A stretch of 24,325 nt of DNA from UBA927 sp964361785. Its GTDB lineage: Bacteria > Patescibacteriota > Microgenomatia > UBA10105 > UBA927. The stretch's first letter is position 1. Every line of letters starts with the position of its first letter. The notes under the pieces were generated by a model. The model was given only the letters and a program-made list of their open reading frames with translations. It made no database searches and had not been told where the DNA came from. The stretch spans positions 1 to 24,325 of the forward strand of contig CAYIBX010000017.1 in assembly GCA_964361785.1 (NCBI GenBank), written 5' to 3'. Below are positions 14,123-20,765 of this stretch, in pieces. The position numbers and the translations under genes were made by a program.

Positions 14123-14539
14123 ATGATAGAACAAACAGTTGTGTTAATTAAGCCCGACGGGATGGAGAAAAAAGTAGTTGGTCAAATTATAGATCGATTT
14201 GAACGAGCGGGACTCGTGTTGTCAGGGTTAAAACTTGTTCAACTCACGCAAGAAATTCTTGATGTTTGGTACGCACATCACAAAGATAAGCCATTTTTTC
14301 CTGAATTATCAGCACAAATGATGCGTTGCCCCATTGTAGCGATGGTCTTGTCTGGCGAAGGTGCAATACAAAAAGTGTTTGATATTTGCGGGCCTACAGA
14401 TCCTATGGATGCGGCTTCCGGCACCATCCGAAAAGATTACGGCGTCGACAAGCCACACAATGTCGTGCACCGATCCGATAGTGTAGAAGCAGCACAAAAA
14501 GAGATCGGACTCTTGTTTTCTTCTATCGAGCTTTATTAA
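14123..14539 (+). CDS. ndk: Nucleoside diphosphate kinase
   Basis: Transfers the gamma-phosphate between nucleoside triphosphates and diphosphates through a phospho-histidine. The 138-residue length is normal. Lys10 (V-V-L-I-K-P-D-G) and the active His116 in NVVHRSDS are present, as are the S-G-T-I-R-K-D-Y-G and DKPHN segments. The loop around residues 50-60 (AHHKDKPFFPEL) matches the usual Y-x-x-H-x-x-x-P-F-F. It has its own Shine-Dalgarno, AAAGGA. Together with the upstream P-loop kinase it forms a small nucleotide-phosphorylation cluster. Confidence 0.96.
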   Translation: MIEQTVVLIKPDGMEKKVVGQIIDRFERAGLVLSGLKLVQLTQEILDVWYAHHKDKPFFPELSAQMMRCPIVAMVLSGEGAIQKVFDICGPTDPMDAASGTIRKDYGVDKPHNVVHRSDSVEAAQKEIGLLFSSIELY

Positions 14540-14557
14540 GCTGCGGCATATTCAATA

Positions 14558-14586
14558 TTGCAAAAAGTAATAAGGATGTGTAGGAT
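14558..14586 (+). promoter_or_regulatory. Promoter of the two-small-gene operon
   Basis: TTGCAA (14558-14563), 17-nt spacer, TAGGAT (14581-14586), 9 nt to ATG 14596. It has the same leaderless geometry as other first genes here. Confidence 0.55.
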
Positions 14587-14595
14587 ATCTCCTAT

Positions 14596-14736
14596 ATGGC
14601 GGTGAATGAATATTTTATAAGGGAAAATATTACTCCGAGAGTGTTGGGGGAAGGACCCAGACCTACTCGAGGATCGGGTTGGAGACAAAGGGTTGATGTG
14701 AGAATAAGAGATGGTATACAGTCTTTAACATTGTAA
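14596..14736 (+). CDS. 46-aa basic protein, first gene of a mini-operon
   Basis: Not recognised. The product is a 46-residue basic peptide (start MAVNEYFIREN, centre PRPTRGSGWRQRVD, end IRDGIQSLTL). It has no membrane segment or cysteines and looks partly disordered in the middle. Support comes from a promoter with TTGCAA, 17 nt and TAGGAT ending 9 nt before the ATG, and from a second small gene with a Shine-Dalgarno 24 nt after its stop. It is too short for reliable codon statistics and could be a leader for the next gene. Confidence 0.5.
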   Translation: MAVNEYFIRENITPRVLGEGPRPTRGSGWRQRVDVRIRDGIQSLTL

Positions 14737-14760
14737 GCAAAGACTACAGGAGAATTAAAA

Positions 14761-14928
14761 ATGCTTCGCGGCGCACTTATGACAGTAGCAGCGACCACCG
14801 ATACATGTATTGAATTATTAAATCCTTTAATGAGTGCATATAACGTAGCGCCATTGATAGAAATATTACAGCAAGATAGTAGGAAAGCTAGAGAATTATT
14901 AAGGAAATATAACGTTACGTTATCTTAG
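14761..14928 (+). CDS. 55-aa small helical protein with a clear ribosome-binding site
   Basis: Not recognised. AGGAGA at 14748-14753 sits 7 nt before ATG 14761, one of the best Shine-Dalgarno sites in the window. The 55-residue product starts MLRGALMTVAATTDTC and continues with two amphipathic helices, I-E-L-L-N-P-L-M-S-A-Y and L-I-E-I-L-Q-Q-D-S-R-K-A-R-E-L-L-R-K-Y, ending NVTLS. The second half has a helix-turn-helix-like look, but there is not enough length to claim DNA binding. It forms a two-gene unit with the 46-aa gene. The unit lies between ndk and a convergent membrane-protein gene, separated by a small hairpin. Confidence 0.6.
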   Translation: MLRGALMTVAATTDTCIELLNPLMSAYNVAPLIEILQQDSRKARELLRKYNVTLS

Positions 14929-14945
14929 TGTTGAATACATTTACA

Positions 14946-14962
14946 ACGATAATACCTATCGT
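14946..14962. terminator. Small hairpin between convergent genes
   Basis: ACGATA, 5-nt loop, TATCGT, followed on the plus strand by ATTAAAAC. It lies 17 nt after the 55-aa gene and 1 nt from the end of the convergent membrane gene. Without a T tract this is a weak call. Confidence 0.3.
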
Positions 14963-14963
14963 A

Positions 14964-15827
14964 TTAAAACACGTGTGAGATAATCCTCACTGTTTCTACC
15001 AATCCATAGATACCTAATCCAATAAATGCCAGTGCTCCCAAAAACGATACGATTTCATTTTTTACGACTATTATTGTTTTTTGAGGTGAAAGAAATAGAG
15101 CGATATTTAAAAGAGTATGGGACGCGATGACACCTATTGCAAATCCATATACGTTTACAACCGTAAAAAGAGGCACGTACCCTGCAAAATCATCAAGCCC
15201 CAAGATAAACGGTACAGTGGTTGAGAATTTCAAAAGATGTTTCCAATCAAGGGTTGATTTTCCTTTCATTTTTTCTCCTAAATCCGGCATCACACGGGAA
15301 AGAATGGGATGAATTAGTTTTTTAATGCGATCCAAGAATATATGAAGGATAGAAAATAATATTTTTTTAATCCCACCCCGGCCTTCCCAGTTGGAGAAAT
15401 GCTCTAAACTGCCGTGCGCTAGTTCAAACAACACAAGTGACGCTACAAAGACCATAAGAGCTAGTAGAATATCAACGTGTTTTAAAAGAACCCACATGCC
15501 AATAACAAGGATTGTGCCAAACGCGTTGCCGGCGGCAGTACCGATTTCTATGGCCACACGACTGCGCCATCCGGGATTTGCTGCCATGAGGCGACCGATG
15601 AATATAGCAAAGTCTATACTGGTTTTTAAATATATGGTTGCGCCGATAATCACATCGATGAAGCGAAAATTCATGTTGATAGGTTCTGAAAAGGGGACTG
15701 CGTTAAACAGCAGTAACGCAGCATGGAGAAGTAATATAAATACCGCCATGACAACGCCTGTAAGCACGAGTGGCACGAGTTGAGAGAGTGGTTTTGATCG
15801 GTCAATGCGGGAGAGAAACGATTCCAT
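14964..15827 (-). CDS. Multi-pass membrane protein, possibly LysE/TerC-type transporter
   Basis: Integral membrane protein of 287 residues with about six or seven hydrophobic helices, near residues 17-42, 55-78, 93-115, 117-138, 204-226, 228-248 and 256-282. A cytosolic-looking loop at about 140-195 is basic and amphipathic. Conserved-looking polar residues inside membrane segments include I-D-F-A (about 72-75), E-I-G-T-A-A-G-N-A (about 93-101) and FILGLDDFAGYVPLF (about 209-223). A charged D-D pair inside a helix resembles LysE/CadD/TerC-type exporters of metal ions or small solutes. That assignment is by general resemblance only. It is likely leaderless: TACAAT lies 9 nt before the ATG. Confidence 0.7.
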   Translation of the reverse strand: MESFLSRIDRSKPLSQLVPLVLTGVVMAVFILLLHAALLLFNAVPFSEPINMNFRFIDVIIGATIYLKTSIDFAIFIGRLMAANPGWRSRVAIEIGTAAGNAFGTILVIGMWVLLKHVDILLALMVFVASLVLFELAHGSLEHFSNWEGRGGIKKILFSILHIFLDRIKKLIHPILSRVMPDLGEKMKGKSTLDWKHLLKFSTTVPFILGLDDFAGYVPLFTVVNVYGFAIGVIASHTLLNIALFLSPQKTIIVVKNEIVSFLGALAFIGLGIYGLVETVRIISHVF

Positions 15828-15864
15828 GAGAGTACTATTGTACCATTAGTGGGGGGTATTTAGC

Positions 15865-16113
15865 TTACCGTCGTGTACAGGTTTGCGTAATTTTTATAAG
15901 CTGAGATTGTGCAGTGTCGAGTTTAGTCGTTCTGGATGTAATAAATCCAGCTAAACGATGTGCAATCCACGCGTTTGTTGGGTCATTTCTCATTGTGTTC
16001 AATGCAATGATATTGTTTGTGAGTTTCCTAATTATTGCAGCCACAAACTCTTTTTGACATATTTTGGATTGGTGAGCCTTGCAGCTAGGACATAATTCAT
16101 GTATTTTTGCCAT
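15865..16113 (-). CDS. 82-aa protein with N-terminal Cys cluster
   Basis: Not recognised. From ATG 16113 the product has 82 residues. A CPSC motif at about 8-11 with a third Cys at about 19 (L-C-P-S-C-K-A-H-Q-S-K-I-C) suggests a small metal-binding knuckle. The rest is helical and basic, with I-I-R-K-L-T-N-N-I-I-A-L and a Lys/Arg/Thr-rich tail. A longer frame to 16191 would run through a palindromic repeat and a promoter, so the short start is chosen. A TATACT box lies 9 nt before this ATG with TTGATC 17 nt further up, the same TATACTCC layout as the GNAT gene. Confidence 0.6.
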   Translation of the reverse strand: MAKIHELCPSCKAHQSKICQKEFVAAIIRKLTNNIIALNTMRNDPTNAWIAHRLAGFITSRTTKLDTAQSQLIKITQTCTRR

Positions 16114-16122
16114 AAGGCAAGG

Positions 16123-16151
16123 AGTATATAGGAAGTTGAGGGATAGATCAA
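16123..16151 (-). promoter_or_regulatory. Promoter of the 82-aa Cys-cluster gene
   Basis: Minus strand: TTGATC (16146-16151), 17-nt spacer, TATACT (16123-16128), 9 nt to ATG 16113. Confidence 0.65.
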
Positions 16152-16168
16152 GTATTATAGGATATTTA

Positions 16169-16191
16169 TTGACAGGGTTGAACCCTGTCAA
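16169..16191. repeat. 23-bp perfect palindrome, copy 1
   Basis: Arms TTGACAGGGTT and AACCCTGTCAA around a single central base. It lies 4 nt past the stop of the frameshifted gene (minus strand), so it can fold as a terminator-like hairpin. A second copy lies at 16535-16557. Confidence 0.85.
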
Positions 16192-16195
16192 TATA

Positions 16196-16476
16196 TTACG
16201 ATTCTTTTTTTATACTCAATGAACGGATTACTTGTTTGGCTAAATCTGATAGTGATTCCGCACGTATAGACAACACGAGCCTGCGTTCTTCTTTTGTAAG
16301 AACAAATGTTTCACCTTGGTAACCCTTATCTAGGGCTGTTTCAGGATCATGGAGGAGCATATTTTGGAACTGTCGATTGACGATGCCTGCAGAGCATTTC
16401 GTAGCCCATCGCTCATGGGTATGTGTTCTGTGACCAAGGTTTTTATAGACCGAATAGATGGGGGAGCAAGTGACAT
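16196..16476 (-). pseudogene. Frameshifted small gene (two overlapping reading frames)
   Basis: ATG 16476 sits 8 nt after TATAAT (16485-16490), itself 18 nt from TTGATG, and opens a 48-residue frame (MSLAPPSIRSIKTLVTEHIP at the start) that stops at 16330. A second frame, open on the same strand, gives natural-looking protein sequence from about 16360 to TAA 16196 (D-P-E-T-A-L-D-K-G-Y-Q-G-E-T-F-V-L-T-K-E-E then S-L-S-D-L-A-K-Q-V-I-R-S-L-S-I-K-K-E-S). The first frame has promoter and start, and the second has the best sequence but no promoter of its own. A single indel near 16335-16360 would join them into a protein of roughly 90 residues. Alternatives: two overlapping tiny genes, with ATG 16360 starting the second (54 aa), or a programmed frameshift. 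No function recognised. Confidence 0.5.
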
Positions 16477-16484
16477 AGGTTTGT

Positions 16485-16514
16485 ATTATAGTTTATATCC
16501 TATAAAAACATCAA
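16485..16514 (-). promoter_or_regulatory. Promoter of the frameshifted small gene
   Basis: Minus strand: TTGATG (16509-16514), 18-nt spacer, TATAAT (16485-16490), 8 nt to ATG 16476. Confidence 0.6.
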
Positions 16515-16534
16515 GATTGATTTATTTGATTTAT

Positions 16535-16557
16535 TTGACAGGGTCTAACCCTGTCAA
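16535..16557. repeat. 23-bp palindrome, copy 2
   Basis: Arms TTGACAGGGT and ACCCTGTCAA around three central bases. It differs from copy 1 at the centre only. Two 9-bp TTGATTTAT units directly precede it. The two copies bracket the frameshifted gene and its promoter. Confidence 0.85.
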
Positions 16558-16607
16558 CGAGCTGACATGATAAGAAATGCTGGCAATGAGTTGAAGTATT
16601 TTTGAGT

Positions 16608-16931
16608 TTACATTCCGTGATCACGAAGGATTTTTTCGACGTCATCGTGGAGTTGTAGATGTTTGCTGATTATTTCTTGGCGACGTCTTTCATGGTACGT
16701 ATTTGCTCGTCTGGTAAGTACAGCAGAGAGTCCGTTTTCTTGGTGAGCAAACGTAACTTTTCCAGTGCAACTATTAACGAGTCGACAGCCGGTGCGTTCA
16801 CACCTGCCTTTATTAGGATTATTTTCTGTATGAATATGAAAATTGACAAGTGTTTCGTTTAGTGCTGGAAGCCAGCCTTTTTTTGATACAGTATTTTTTC
16901 CACCATCAATGCAAAGAACCTCAATTTTCAT
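16608..16931 (-). CDS. Hypothetical 107-aa protein with Cys/His residues
   Basis: Not recognised. The N-terminus MKIEVLCIDGGKNTVSK is a strand followed by a D-G-G-K-N turn. The middle holds F-H-I-H-T-E-N-N-P-N-K and three cysteines (C-E-R-T-G-C-R-L-V-N-S-C, about 43-54) that could bind a metal. The C-terminal half is a basic helix (R-R-A-N-T-Y-H-E-R-R-R-Q-E-I-I). No membrane segment or signal is present. The start is supported by a TATACT box (16940-16945) 8 nt before the ATG. It stands alone, with palindrome copy 2 about 50 nt downstream. Confidence 0.6.
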   Translation of the reverse strand: MKIEVLCIDGGKNTVSKKGWLPALNETLVNFHIHTENNPNKGRCERTGCRLVNSCTGKVTFAHQENGLSAVLTRRANTYHERRRQEIISKHLQLHDDVEKILRDHGM

Positions 16932-17031
16932 AGTCTTATAGTATACACTGATTCTGCATCAGACTGTTATGAGAGGTTTATTGCGCTGTCGTTTTCAGGA
17001 GTGGTTTGTATGGGCGTTGTCATTTGATAGT

Positions 17032-17697
17032 TTATGCCACAACTGGTGCGTCGATAACCTTTAGCGTTCGCAAAATTGGGAGCAGTACTTCAAACGGCAA
17101 CCCAATCACGTTGGTATATGAACCATCAATTTTGGTTACCAAATCCCACGGCGTTTCGTTGAGGGCATAGCCTGCTGCAAAGCGGGTGAAATCATAGTGG
17201 ACAACATACGCATCGAGTTCTGCTTGTGAAATTTTGCCAAGCGTTACTTTGGTTTCTACCGTTTTGGTCCATGTTTTCTTCAGCTGTCCCATAGCGATGT
17301 GACAGACGGTAAGTGCGGTCACGAACGTGTGTGATTTATCCATGAGTTCTTTGATGATGCGTTTGGCATCGTCGCGATCCATCGCTTTGCCATATGTTTT
17401 CTTGCCAATGATTGCCATAGAATCCGCAGCGATTATGACCACGTCTCGGTCTTCCGGCACCATGTAGACTCTGGGGTTATGAACAACTTCGTCAGCTTTG
17501 GCCTGCGCACGTTTCTGGATCATTTTCATCGGATTGGCATCGACGATTTTGTCTTCGTCGACTCGAGTGACGACGACACGGAAGCGAAGACCAAGCTTTT
17601 CCAGAAGTCCTTTGCGGCCTATGGATTGTGAAGCTAAAATGATGTCTGGCTGTGGCGGCACTTCTGGCAAATTGCGTGAGGCAAAAGATAATTTCAT
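17032..17697 (-). CDS. maf: Maf-family nucleotide pyrophosphatase
   Basis: Maf/YhdE/YceF proteins hydrolyse non-canonical or canonical nucleoside triphosphates to monophosphates and are linked to nucleotide house-cleaning and septum control. The 221-residue product has the expected motifs: ILASQSIGRK (20-29), V-D-E-D (46-49), a long helix with K-R-A-Q-A-K-A-D-E, AADSM with Asp92, G-K (103-104), SHTFVTALTV (122-131) and IDGSYTNVIGLP near the end. A 17-residue N-terminal extension precedes the usual start. Which Maf substrate subgroup it belongs to is unclear. The ATG lies 6 nt after TATAAT, implying a leaderless message. Confidence 0.88.
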   Translation of the reverse strand: MKLSFASRNLPEVPPQPDIILASQSIGRKGLLEKLGLRFRVVVTRVDEDKIVDANPMKMIQKRAQAKADEVVHNPRVYMVPEDRDVVIIAADSMAIIGKKTYGKAMDRDDAKRIIKELMDKSHTFVTALTVCHIAMGQLKKTWTKTVETKVTLGKISQAELDAYVVHYDFTRFAAGYALNETPWDLVTKIDGSYTNVIGLPFEVLLPILRTLKVIDAPVVA

Positions 17698-17715
17698 ACT
17701 GATATTATATCGTAT

Positions 17716-17934
17716 TTATTCTCTTGTGGCGAGGGGGAAGTTTAAATGGGTTTTAACGTTTGAGCTTTTTAGTTCTCTTTTTAGATTAGTAACAAACATG
17801 AATTGAAATGAAGCTTTTGGAAATTTTGCACTTTCATCTACGGTTTTTCGATGTGCTCTGTATGCAGCATTATAATAATCATGATATGTAACTTCGCTGT
17901 TTATACTTCTTCTATGCCCAGTAGAAATAGCCAT
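17716..17934 (-). CDS. Hypothetical 72-aa protein
   Basis: Not recognised. The short basic product is rich in Tyr, His, Arg and Asn (H-D-Y-Y-N-A-A-Y-R-A-H-R-K near residues 18-30), with no membrane segment and no motif I can name. The reading frame is supported mainly by a TATAAT box (17945-17950) 10 nt before the ATG, with an overlapping TATACT, matching the leaderless layout of neighbouring genes. It ends 19 nt before the start of maf on the same strand and may be co-transcribed into it. Confidence 0.5.
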   Translation of the reverse strand: MAISTGHRRSINSEVTYHDYYNAAYRAHRKTVDESAKFPKASFQFMFVTNLKRELKSSNVKTHLNFPLATRE

Positions 17935-18002
17935 ATTTCACACGATTATAGTATATTTATATAGTTTTGCAATAGGAATGTTAGATATCGCACATATAAA
18001 CA

Positions 18003-18031
18003 TTGGACAGGAGAGAAAAGAGGAGTATAAT
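18003..18031 (+). promoter_or_regulatory. Promoter of the metallopeptidase gene
   Basis: TTGGAC (18003-18008), 17-nt spacer, TATAAT (18026-18031), then 8 nt to an ATG at 18040. This ATG is one base out of frame with the long reading frame downstream. Confidence 0.7.
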
Positions 18032-18039
18032 TCACGGTT

Positions 18040-19847
18040 ATGGTTCTTGTAGAGCGTGGTACTAGGGAGAAAGAATCCCAATCTGTTTTGTTTGGCCGAA
18101 AGATAAAAGACGGTTGCAACGCTCTTTTGACCTTGATCCTGTCGCTCCTCCCAGCCAGATTGGATCACTTGAGGATCTTATTACAAAAGCGCGAGAGACG
18201 GTGAAAAATCGATGGAGGACAGCAGTTTTTGACGAAGTACAGAAAGAAATTGCTGACTGGCTGCCCTTGATAGCCAAAGATGTGCAAGGCAAGAAAATTC
18301 TCGAAGTGTTGACGAATCCAGAATTATTAGAAACAAAGCTCTCTATCCGCCAATTTAGTGATTTGGACGTATTGCGAAACGTACATTCGCAAGCGTGGTA
18401 TAGCCTCGTCCGTGCTTCTATGGAACGGCAGAATGCGGAATTAGCAGTGCTTTCTGAATGGACCGACACTCTGTCGCCCAGTGTGTTTGAACGGCTCGGT
18501 ACGACCAAAGATGGATTTGCTCTTGCTTTAGAAATTGCGCAAAAAACAGGTTCGTTGGTCAACGAGACGTTTATGCAGCAAATGAAGTTTGCTGATATGC
18601 CGCACGGCTCCGAACAAACGCCACATACATCTGCGATGGGCGCTGAATTTATTTATGAAGTGAGACAAAAAGACGGCACATACAAATTAGTTCCCTACAT
18701 TGAGATGTTTCCTGCGACATGGCCTACGTTAGTACAAACGATACAGGCGCTTAGTCAGAAAACGCTGCAGTTAGTCAGTGAGCACCGCGTGCCTCCAGAA
18801 TATACAGCGCTTTCGCAGTATCTTTCTACTGTAGCTTCGGTGTATGGATCACGGGAAACTGATTTTTCGCGACTGTATACACTCTGGCACGGGTTAGAAG
18901 ATGCAGTGCAAACGTATTTTCAATCAGAGTGTCCGATCGTACTATCTACCCAAGCGTATTCGTACGTCACGGGTGACGCTGGAAAGGCGGATGCTGAGTT
19001 TCGGGTAGCGATAGAAACACAAAAGACTAAAGCGTATGAATATATGCTCTTGCCGTATCAGAAAATAGCGGAAAAATTTGCCCGCGTGTTTGATCGCTCA
19101 CTCTCTAAACCAAGTATACCCATTACTGTGCGGTTTCAAGAAATGCTTTATGGCACAGGGAGTAATACCTTTTGGCGGACGCAAGGCGAGTCGAGTGAAA
19201 AAATTATAGATATCTATGTAGATAGCGGGGAAGATGTCGCGCGGCATATGGCGATACCTATTTATGAACGAGTGTTTGGTAAACAATTAGATACACGGGC
19301 AAAGGAAATTTTTGTACGAAATTATGTGGAGTCGTTAGCTGTACACGAACTCGGGCATACAGTGCTTTCAGATACTGATGAGTCCGTAAAAAGTAGAGTA
19401 GGGCAAGGGGTAGGGTTTTCGATGATAGAAGAGTTAAAGGCAGATACCGTCGGCATGAAAATATTTTGGGAACGGATGAAAAATACATGGGATATGGATC
19501 ATGCCAAACGAATGCTTGAGATGTTGGTCACGTATAGTTTGGAGTACATACTCAATCGCACTTCTTTTGATGGTCATGGGACGAGTATGTACGGCGACGG
19601 AGGCACGATGATACTTTCCCATTTATTAAATGCTGGAGCACTGAAAAAGTCAGCTCGGGGCACATATGAAATACAAGATGCAGCCAAAGGGTTCTCAGCA
19701 CTTGTGGCAGTAGCGGAATATATTTGTGTATTGTATGCGGATCCTCAAACAACGCCAGATAGAATCGAGCAGTACGCAAAGTATCTCAAAAAACATAAAG
19801 AGAATCCAAAGTTCCAAGAACTCCTTGCGTTTGCAAAGGTGAAATAA
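18040..19847 (+). CDS. Zinc metallopeptidase with HELGH motif; N-terminus behind an apparent frameshift
   Basis: Predicted gluzincin-type metallopeptidase. The uninterrupted frame runs from TTG 18114 (577 residues). HELGH lies at residues 411-415 and EELKAD at 439-444 of that frame, an arrangement like H-E-x-x-x-H/E-E-x-R-A-E of dipeptidyl-peptidase-III-type enzymes, though with a five-residue HExxH. No signal peptide or membrane segment is seen. The region before 400 is mostly helical and unrecognised. TTG 18114 is a poor start: it has no Shine-Dalgarno, and a good leaderless promoter leads to ATG 18040 in another frame. Joining the frames by a -1 step at the AAAA run 18105-18108 adds an N-terminus reading MVLVERGTREKESQSV then LFGRKIKRRLQRSFDLD. 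This is either a one-base deletion, an assembly error or programmed frameshifting. Confidence 0.75.
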
Positions 19848-19868
19848 TTGATTGGTAGATTAAAAATA

Positions 19869-19944
19869 TGGTCGGAGTGGAGAGATTCGAACTCTCGATC
19901 TCACGGTCCCGAACCGTGCGCATTACCAACTGTGCTACACCCCG
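19869..19944 (-). tRNA. tRNA-Pro (anticodon CGG)
   Basis: Full cloverleaf on the minus strand: acceptor CGGGGTG/CACTCCG (one G-U), D-arm GCAC/GCGC with one A-C mismatch, anticodon stem CACGG/CCGTG with loop TTCGGGA, T-arm GAGAG/CTCTC with TTCGAAT, discriminator A, and an encoded CCA end. It is 76 nt long with CCA. The CGG anticodon reads the proline codon CCG. Confidence 0.95.
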
Positions 19945-19987
19945 AATGAAAACATTGTATCACAGGGGTGATATACTGATTGATAGG

Positions 19988-20014
19988 TATCCTAGGTAAC
20001 TTAGGGGACTTAAG
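19988..20014 (+). repeat. 9-bp tandem repeat, upstream copy
   Basis: Units TATCCTAGG, TAACTTAGG and GGACTTAAG lie directly ahead of the four-helix-bundle gene. The last unit provides the AAGGA stretch (20012-20016) that may serve as its ribosome-binding site. The same family of units recurs inside the gene at 20395-20430. Confidence 0.75.
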
Positions 20015-20026
20015 GAATCCTACGAA

Positions 20027-20611
20027 ATGTTTCCAAAATATAAATATCTCATAACATACCGTTATGGTGAGATGATCCATGATTTAACTGTGGAGTTTTG
20101 TAAAAAATTTTTAGGATACGTAAACGATTTAGGTGGCTTACGTCAAATTCCAAAAGCAAGAACAATAGATCAAATGGTGCAGGCGGCAAGAAGTGGAAAA
20201 CAGAATATTGTTGAAGGAGTGGGACAAAGTAGGACATCAAAAAAAGGTGAAATAAAGCTTTTGGGCGTAGCATCCGCATCTTTTGAAGAACTCATTTGTG
20301 ATTATGAAGATTTTCTTCGACAAAGAAAGCTTTTGATTTGGCCAAAAAATCATCAAAAAATAGAGGCGATTAGAAAACGAGCAGCATTTTTAACTAACCT
20401 AAGTAACCTAGGTCACTTAGGGGACCTAAAAGTAAAACCACGACTTCCTGCTGATCCAGAACTAGCTGCAAACTTGCTTTTAACTCTTTGTCATATAGAA
20501 ACATATCTTTTGTCTCATCAAATTACAAAAGCAGAACAAGATTTTTTGGAAAAAGGTGGATTTACGGAGAATTTGTTTAAAAAACGTATTCAAAGTAGAA
20601 TAGGAGGATAA
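20027..20611 (+). CDS. Four-helix-bundle protein (23S rRNA intervening-sequence family-like)
   Basis: Small helical-bundle protein of 194 residues, of the family first known from 23S rRNA intervening sequences and often annotated four helix bundle protein. The biochemical role is unknown. Recognisable segments are D-Q-M-V-Q-A-A-R-S-G-K-Q-N-I-V-E-G (about 48-64), S-F-E-E-L-I-C-D-Y-E-D-F-L (about 85-97) and a C-terminal helix. Residues 124-135 are a low-complexity insert (N-L-S-N-L-G-H-L-G-D-L-K) encoded by the 9-bp repeat, in the loop between helices. A related array sits just upstream of the ATG. The gene fills the gap between tRNA-Pro and tRNA-Arg, and its stop lies 4 nt before the tRNA-Arg. 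Confidence 0.85.
   Translation: MFPKYKYLITYRYGEMIHDLTVEFCKKFLGYVNDLGGLRQIPKARTIDQMVQAARSGKQNIVEGVGQSRTSKKGEIKLLGVASASFEELICDYEDFLRQRKLLIWPKNHQKIEAIRKRAAFLTNLSNLGHLGDLKVKPRLPADPELAANLLLTLCHIETYLLSHQITKAEQDFLEKGGFTENLFKKRIQSRIGG
20395..20430 (+). repeat. 9-bp tandem repeat inside the four-helix-bundle gene
   Basis: Four units, TAACCTAAG, TAACCTAGG, TCACTTAGG and GGACCTAAA, period exactly 9. It encodes N-L-S, N-L-G, H-L-G, D-L-K. Because the unit is a multiple of three, expansion or contraction keeps the frame. Confidence 0.85.
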
Positions 20612-20615
20612 TTTC

Positions 20616-20687
20616 GTCTCCGTAGCTCAATGGATAGAGCAGAGGTTTCCTAAACCTCCGATGCAAGTTCGATTCTTACCGGGGACA
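20616..20687 (+). tRNA. tRNA-Arg (anticodon CCT)
   Basis: Acceptor GTCTCCG/CGGGGAC, D-arm GCTC/GAGC, anticodon stem GAGGT/ACCTC with loop TTCCTAA, T-arm GCAAG/CTTAC with one mismatch and TTCGATT. No CCA is encoded, in contrast to the tRNA-Pro. The CCT anticodon reads AGG. It begins 4 nt after the four-helix-bundle gene and was probably transcribed with it. Confidence 0.93.
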
Positions 20688-20700
20688 CAAATAACTACAT

Positions 20701-20758
20701 GTTGTCTTTTGCTAGTGCGCCTGCCTGCGCAGGCAGGGCCGCTATGCAAAAAGACAAC
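20701..20758. repeat. 58-nt hairpin with a GC-rich 18-bp palindromic core
   Basis: Outer arms GTTGTCTTTTGC (20701-20712) and GCAAAAAGACAAC (20746-20758) pair with one bulge. The core CCTGCCTGC/GCAGGCAGG at 20720-20737 is a perfect palindrome. It lies between the tRNA-Arg and the convergent PEGA gene and can act as a two-way terminator. The GC-rich core in AT-rich DNA looks like an inserted dispersed palindrome. Confidence 0.8.
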
Positions 20759-20765
20759 TAAGAAG

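Noticed and set aside
15865..16191. 108-aa version of the Cys-cluster protein starting at 16191
   Set aside because: The extra 26 residues translate the palindromic repeat and promoter; a -10 box 9 nt before ATG 16113 supports the shorter form.
16169..16557. CRISPR array
   Set aside because: Only two palindromic repeats 343 bp apart, with a gene between them and no regular spacers or cas genes.
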